Below the pieces are notes generated by a model. That model did no database searches, was not told the DNA's origin, and worked only from the letters and a program-made list of their open reading frames with translations. From positions 1 to 8,134 of the forward strand of contig JBCCFD010000376.1 of assembly GCA_039029915.1 (NCBI GenBank): a stretch of DNA of 8,134 nucleotides, in the 5' to 3' direction. Shown in pieces: positions 5,639 through 8,134 of this stretch. The DNA is from QQUD01 sp039029915 (GTDB lineage Bacteria > Chloroflexota > Anaerolineae > Promineifilales > Promineifilaceae). Position 1 is the stretch's first letter; every line of letters begins with the position of its first letter. Both the position numbers and the translations under genes were made by a program.

Positions 5639-5694
5639 ACAAACAATACGGCCGTGTTCAAAACAAAACAAATCGAAAGGAATTGTTCAGTATT

Positions 5695-6267
5695 ATGCCA
5701 AAGATTGACCGTCGAATACGTAAAACAAAGCAGAGTTTGCGTCAGGCGCTTCTGGCGCTGCTGCTGGAAAAATCATATGAAGAGATTACCGTCCAGCAAA
5801 TTTTAGACGAAGCAGACGTGGGGCGCTCCACGTTTTACGCGCATTTCAAAGATAAAGATGATTTGCTGATGATAGGCATGCCAGAGCAGATCCTTGATTT
5901 TTCCCAAGCTGACCCTGATTCTCTCTTGCCATCCGTTGTTGATTTATTTCAACACGGGCAAGAAGGCTCCGCTTGGTGGAATAAGATGGTAGGCACGCCA
6001 GTGATGATTAAGATTGGGCAAATCTCGCGTCAAAAGATGGCGGTGGATTGGCGCAATCGGCTGAAATTTTTAAGAGAGAATGGGATTCGCTTTGAGTTAC
6101 CTGACGATGTGATAGCGACACATCTAACGGGTTCATTAATGTCGTTGATTCAATGGTGGTTCCAAAATCAGATGCCCTATACTCCCGAGCAAATGAATCA
6201 AATGTTTCGTCAAATCACGCTTCAAGGTGTGACCCAAAAAGAAGGACCAAATCAAAATGCAATTTGA
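5695..6267 (+). CDS. TetR/AcrR-family transcriptional regulator
   Basis: A 190-residue one-component regulator. The N-terminal helix-turn-helix spans about residues 4-56, with the family signature around ITVQQILDEADVGRSTFYAH (31-50) and FKDKDDLL (51-58). The C-terminal ligand and dimerisation part is not conserved enough to name an inducer. The WWNKMVG (94-100) and LIQWWFQNQMPYTPEQM (151-167) stretches match the C-terminal domain style common in Firmicutes and Chloroflexota TetR proteins. I chose the ATG at 5695 because proteins of this family normally begin M-x-K-x-D-R-R. The in-frame TTG at 5683 adds four residues but sits only 1 nt after AGGA, which is too close. The 13-nt spacing to the ATG is longer than ideal. 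The stop overlaps the next gene by 11 bp, so regulator and flavin-reductase-like protein are co-transcribed. It probably represses itself and the divergent monooxygenase. Confidence 0.88.
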   Translation: MPKIDRRIRKTKQSLRQALLALLLEKSYEEITVQQILDEADVGRSTFYAHFKDKDDLLMIGMPEQILDFSQADPDSLLPSVVDLFQHGQEGSAWWNKMVGTPVMIKIGQISRQKMAVDWRNRLKFLRENGIRFELPDDVIATHLTGSLMSLIQWWFQNQMPYTPEQMNQMFRQITLQGVTQKEGPNQNAI

Positions 6268-6877
6268 TACTGCACAGCTAACGAGTAAGCAAAATTATAA
6301 ATTATTGTCTGGCTTGGTGATCCCTAGACCGATTGGTTGGATTTCGACTGTTTCAACTGACAATATTTATAATGTGGCGCCCTACTCATTTTTCAACGGT
6401 GTGGCGGGCAGCCCGCCACACGTCATGTTTGCTAGTGGGTGGGTAAATAATGAGCCAAAAGATAGCTTGCGAAATATTTTAGATACCGGTGAGTTTGTCG
6501 CCAATCTCGTTGACGAAGCTACGGTTGAGAAGATGAACCTTACCGCTACGATCCTGCCCGCAGAGGTCGATGAGTTTAAGTTTGCTGAGCTAACGGCCGT
6601 TCCGTGTGAAAAAATAAAAGTTCCCCGAGTTAAAGAAAGTAAAGCGAGCTTTGAGTGCCAAATGGTGCATACTTACGATATCAAAAATGATGATGGCACC
6701 ATGAGCTACACGATGGTTGTTGGCAAGGTCATTTATATGCATGTTGATGACGGCATTTTGATGGATGATTACAAAATTAATGTGAACGCTTATCAACCGA
6801 TTGGTCGTTTGGCGGGTCCTCAATACGCTCGTATCAATGACCTGTTTGAAATCGATCGGTTGCCCTCACAAAAATAA
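6257..6877 (+). CDS. flavin-reductase-like FMN-binding split-barrel protein
   Basis: A 206-residue protein of the flavin reductase-like domain family (DIM6/NTAB, flavoredoxin type). Members bind FMN and either reduce free flavin with NAD(P)H or use it in other redox steps. The diagnostic stretch is VIPRPIGWISTVS (21-33) followed by NVAPYSFFNGVAGSPPHVMF (39-58), which carries the flavin-phosphate-binding residues of the split barrel. LRNILDTGEFVANLVDE (71-87) and a C-terminal YQPIGRLAGPQYARI (184-198) also match the usual layout, so the gene looks complete. GAAGGA lies 10 nt before the ATG, which is inside the end of the TetR gene. Group A monooxygenases reduce their own FAD and need no separate reductase, so it may serve another enzyme or act itself. 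Cytoplasmic, no membrane segments. Confidence 0.85.
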   Translation: MQFDTAQLTSKQNYKLLSGLVIPRPIGWISTVSTDNIYNVAPYSFFNGVAGSPPHVMFASGWVNNEPKDSLRNILDTGEFVANLVDEATVEKMNLTATILPAEVDEFKFAELTAVPCEKIKVPRVKESKASFECQMVHTYDIKNDDGTMSYTMVVGKVIYMHVDDGILMDDYKINVNAYQPIGRLAGPQYARINDLFEIDRLPSQK

Positions 6878-6892
6878 GGCGAAGACGACAAA

Positions 6893-7732
6893 ATGACTCA
6901 AAAAATTGGCATTTTACATCCTGGGAACATGGGCGTCGCTGTGGCTAATACAGTGCATCGTAGCGGTTATGAGGTGTATTGGGCGGGCAACGGCCGTTCT
7001 TCAGCAACTCATGAGCGGGCACAGGGGGCTGGTTTAATCAATGTGGGGTCCGTTGAGGCACTGTGCCGGGAAACGGCCGTTATGCTGTCCGTCTGTCCAC
7101 CCCATGCTGCTGAAGCTGTGGCAGACGAAGTGATCGGGCATCAATTTAAAGGTCTGTTTATTGATGGGAATGCGATCTCGCCCCAAAAAGCGAATCGCAT
7201 TGGCGACAAAATGGCGCAAGTGAATATTCAGTTTGTGGATGGGGGCATCGTTGGGGGACCTCCCACTAAGCCGATGACCACGTGGCTCCATTTGTCAGGC
7301 GGTGCGGCTGATAAAGCTAGTCAATATTTTTCCGCAGGCCCTTTAGAAACGTCAATCGTTGGGGCAGAGATTGGGCAGGCTTCTGCTTTGAAAATGTGTT
7401 TTGCAGCCCAAACAAAAGGGGGGCTGGCGCTACTGGCGCTCGTCTTAGGCGCGGCTGACAAGATGGGGGTACGATCCGCTTTGGAAGAGCAGTGGGCCAA
7501 CTATGACCCAAACAAACCGACGGACGCTCAGCGGCGCGTTGTTAGCGTGGCCCACAATAAAGCGTGGCGCTTCGCTGGCGAAATGGATGAAATGGTGGAA
7601 ACTTTTGGGGCGATTGGGCTACCAGCTGGCTTTCATGAAGGGGCCGCTAACATTTATCGTAGAATTGGGCATTTTTATAACCAAGAAACGGCGCCCACAA
7701 TTGAGGACGTTTTAGCGGCCATTCAAACATGA
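6893..7732 (+). CDS. NAD(P)-dependent beta-hydroxyacid dehydrogenase-like protein with DUF1932
   Basis: A 279-residue oxidoreductase with an N-terminal 6-phosphogluconate/3-hydroxyisobutyrate dehydrogenase-type Rossmann domain (about 1-160) and an all-helical C-terminal domain of the DUF1932 type (about 190-260). The dinucleotide loop is ILHPGNMG (7-14), with His-Pro in place of the first glycine of the usual GLGxMG. The HPG form is, as I recall, the hallmark of this subfamily. VDGGIVGGPP (115-124) corresponds to the substrate loop of beta-hydroxyacid dehydrogenases, and GQASALKMCFAAQTKG (161-176) contains the expected catalytic lysine K167. The substrate is unknown; the family should oxidise or reduce a small hydroxy acid or related compound. 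It starts 15 nt after the flavin-reductase-like gene, so the two share an mRNA with tetR. Its stop is 29 bp from that of a convergent gene. Confidence 0.85.
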   Translation: MTQKIGILHPGNMGVAVANTVHRSGYEVYWAGNGRSSATHERAQGAGLINVGSVEALCRETAVMLSVCPPHAAEAVADEVIGHQFKGLFIDGNAISPQKANRIGDKMAQVNIQFVDGGIVGGPPTKPMTTWLHLSGGAADKASQYFSAGPLETSIVGAEIGQASALKMCFAAQTKGGLALLALVLGAADKMGVRSALEEQWANYDPNKPTDAQRRVVSVAHNKAWRFAGEMDEMVETFGAIGLPAGFHEGAANIYRRIGHFYNQETAPTIEDVLAAIQT

Positions 7733-7761
7733 CGGTCTTTTAAAGAATAAGGAACCAGATT

Positions 7762-8134
7762 CTAAACTGACTCTACCTTATGATAAATTTGACCAACAAT
7801 CTCATGATTCACAACCTTGAATTGCCTCTTTTCGAGGACTCGACGTAATTTTAAATTTGGATTGACACAAGTTACTGCGTGAATGCGCCATTCAAGGAGT
7901 GAGATCCCCCGTTTCTTGGCAATCTTTTTGCTGGTGATAACCAACGTGGGCAAAACGCCTTCGCCTCCACCGTGAATTTCTGCCAATTCAATAATTAGCC
8001 GATCTGGTAGAAGTTGAAATCGCCCTAAGATTTCAGATGAGCCAGCTTTAAACAAGAGCACATCTTCTGTAAAAACGTACGTATCAAATTCATTGTTTGG
8101 TAGCGTAAGAATTTCTTCAATTGTGAATCCTTCA
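7762..8134 (-). CDS. small GNAT-like protein, N-terminus outside the window
   Basis: The minus-strand frame is open from the window edge to the TGA at 7762 and gives at least 123 residues beginning EGFTIEEILTLPNNEFDTYV. An internal GTG at 8061 would give 99 residues, but the coding pattern continues smoothly upstream, so the gene is better treated as partial. Features include HGGGEGVLPTLVITSKKIAK followed by GISLLEWRIHAVTCVNPNLK and LRRVLEKRQFKV. A Gly-rich turn leading into a helix, then a strand with W and a P-N-x-K-L-R-R-x-L-x-x-x-x-F segment, recalls the second half of GNAT N-acetyltransferases, where acetyl-CoA binds. I am moderately sure it is a real gene, and only weakly sure of the fold. 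Its target is unknown. It is convergent with the DUF1932 dehydrogenase; I see no clear terminator in the 29-bp gap. Confidence 0.65.
   Translation of the reverse strand, partial: EGFTIEEILTLPNNEFDTYVFTEDVLLFKAGSSEILGRFQLLPDRLIIELAEIHGGGEGVLPTLVITSKKIAKKRGISLLEWRIHAVTCVNPNLKLRRVLEKRQFKVVNHEIVGQIYHKVESV

Noticed and set aside
7733..7761. AGAAT/ATTCT-type pairing near the end of the DUF1932 dehydrogenase gene as a shared terminator
   Set aside because: The stem is only 5 bp of AT-rich sequence with a 10-nt loop and reaches into the neighbouring gene.

Overview
The window looks like a chromosomal segment of a bacterium with intermediate GC content: a CRISPR array at the left edge, then mostly metabolic genes. 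A Chloroflexota relative (Anaerolineae-like), or less likely a cyanobacterium, is my best guess. It rests on soft signals: a TPR-protein C-terminal remnant of a type I associate with those groups, CTGACAC-type heptamer tandem repeats, AAACCTCTGAGGTTT-type dyads, and a highly iterated palindrome that behaves like cyanobacterial HIP1. No rRNA, tRNA, insertion sequence or cas gene is visible.

Layout. Positions 1-306 hold the end of a CRISPR array: four 37-nt repeats, probably transcribed leftward, with decaying repeats toward the left edge. Positions 307-745 are AT-rich, non-coding and probably contain the leader. They carry a tandem decamer at 511-550. Positions 746-874 hold a 42-codon remnant of a TPR-type protein (minus strand). 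Positions 937-2826 (minus) encode a propionyl/acetyl-CoA synthetase of PrpE type. The 394-bp gap that follows holds its strong ribosome binding site, a heptamer tandem repeat, a pair of near-identical palindromic hairpins, a further hairpin with a T-tract, and two TATAAT boxes, one only 6 nt before the hisC ATG. Positions 3221-4339 (plus) encode a HisC-like PLP aminotransferase. It converges on a group A FAD monooxygenase (4349-5554, minus). That gene is divergent from a TetR-type regulator (5695-6267, plus), which is followed by a flavin-reductase-like split-barrel protein (6257-6877) and an NAD(P)-dependent dehydrogenase with a DUF1932-type C-terminus (6893-7732). A partial, GNAT-like small protein gene enters from the right edge on the minus strand (7762-8134).

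How the genes fit together. The TetR gene, the flavin-reductase-like gene and the dehydrogenase are tightly packed (an 11-bp overlap, then a 15-bp gap). They share a dyad-rich intergenic region with the divergent monooxygenase, so these four genes form a plausible TetR-controlled redox module for oxidising or reducing an unidentified small organic molecule. The PrpE-like ligase and HisC-like enzyme appear to be stand-alone genes.

The most striking signal is not a gene. The exact 8-bp palindrome ACGGCCGT occurs 13 times between 2162 and 7080, in all reading frames and once between genes. Chance predicts well under one copy in the whole window.
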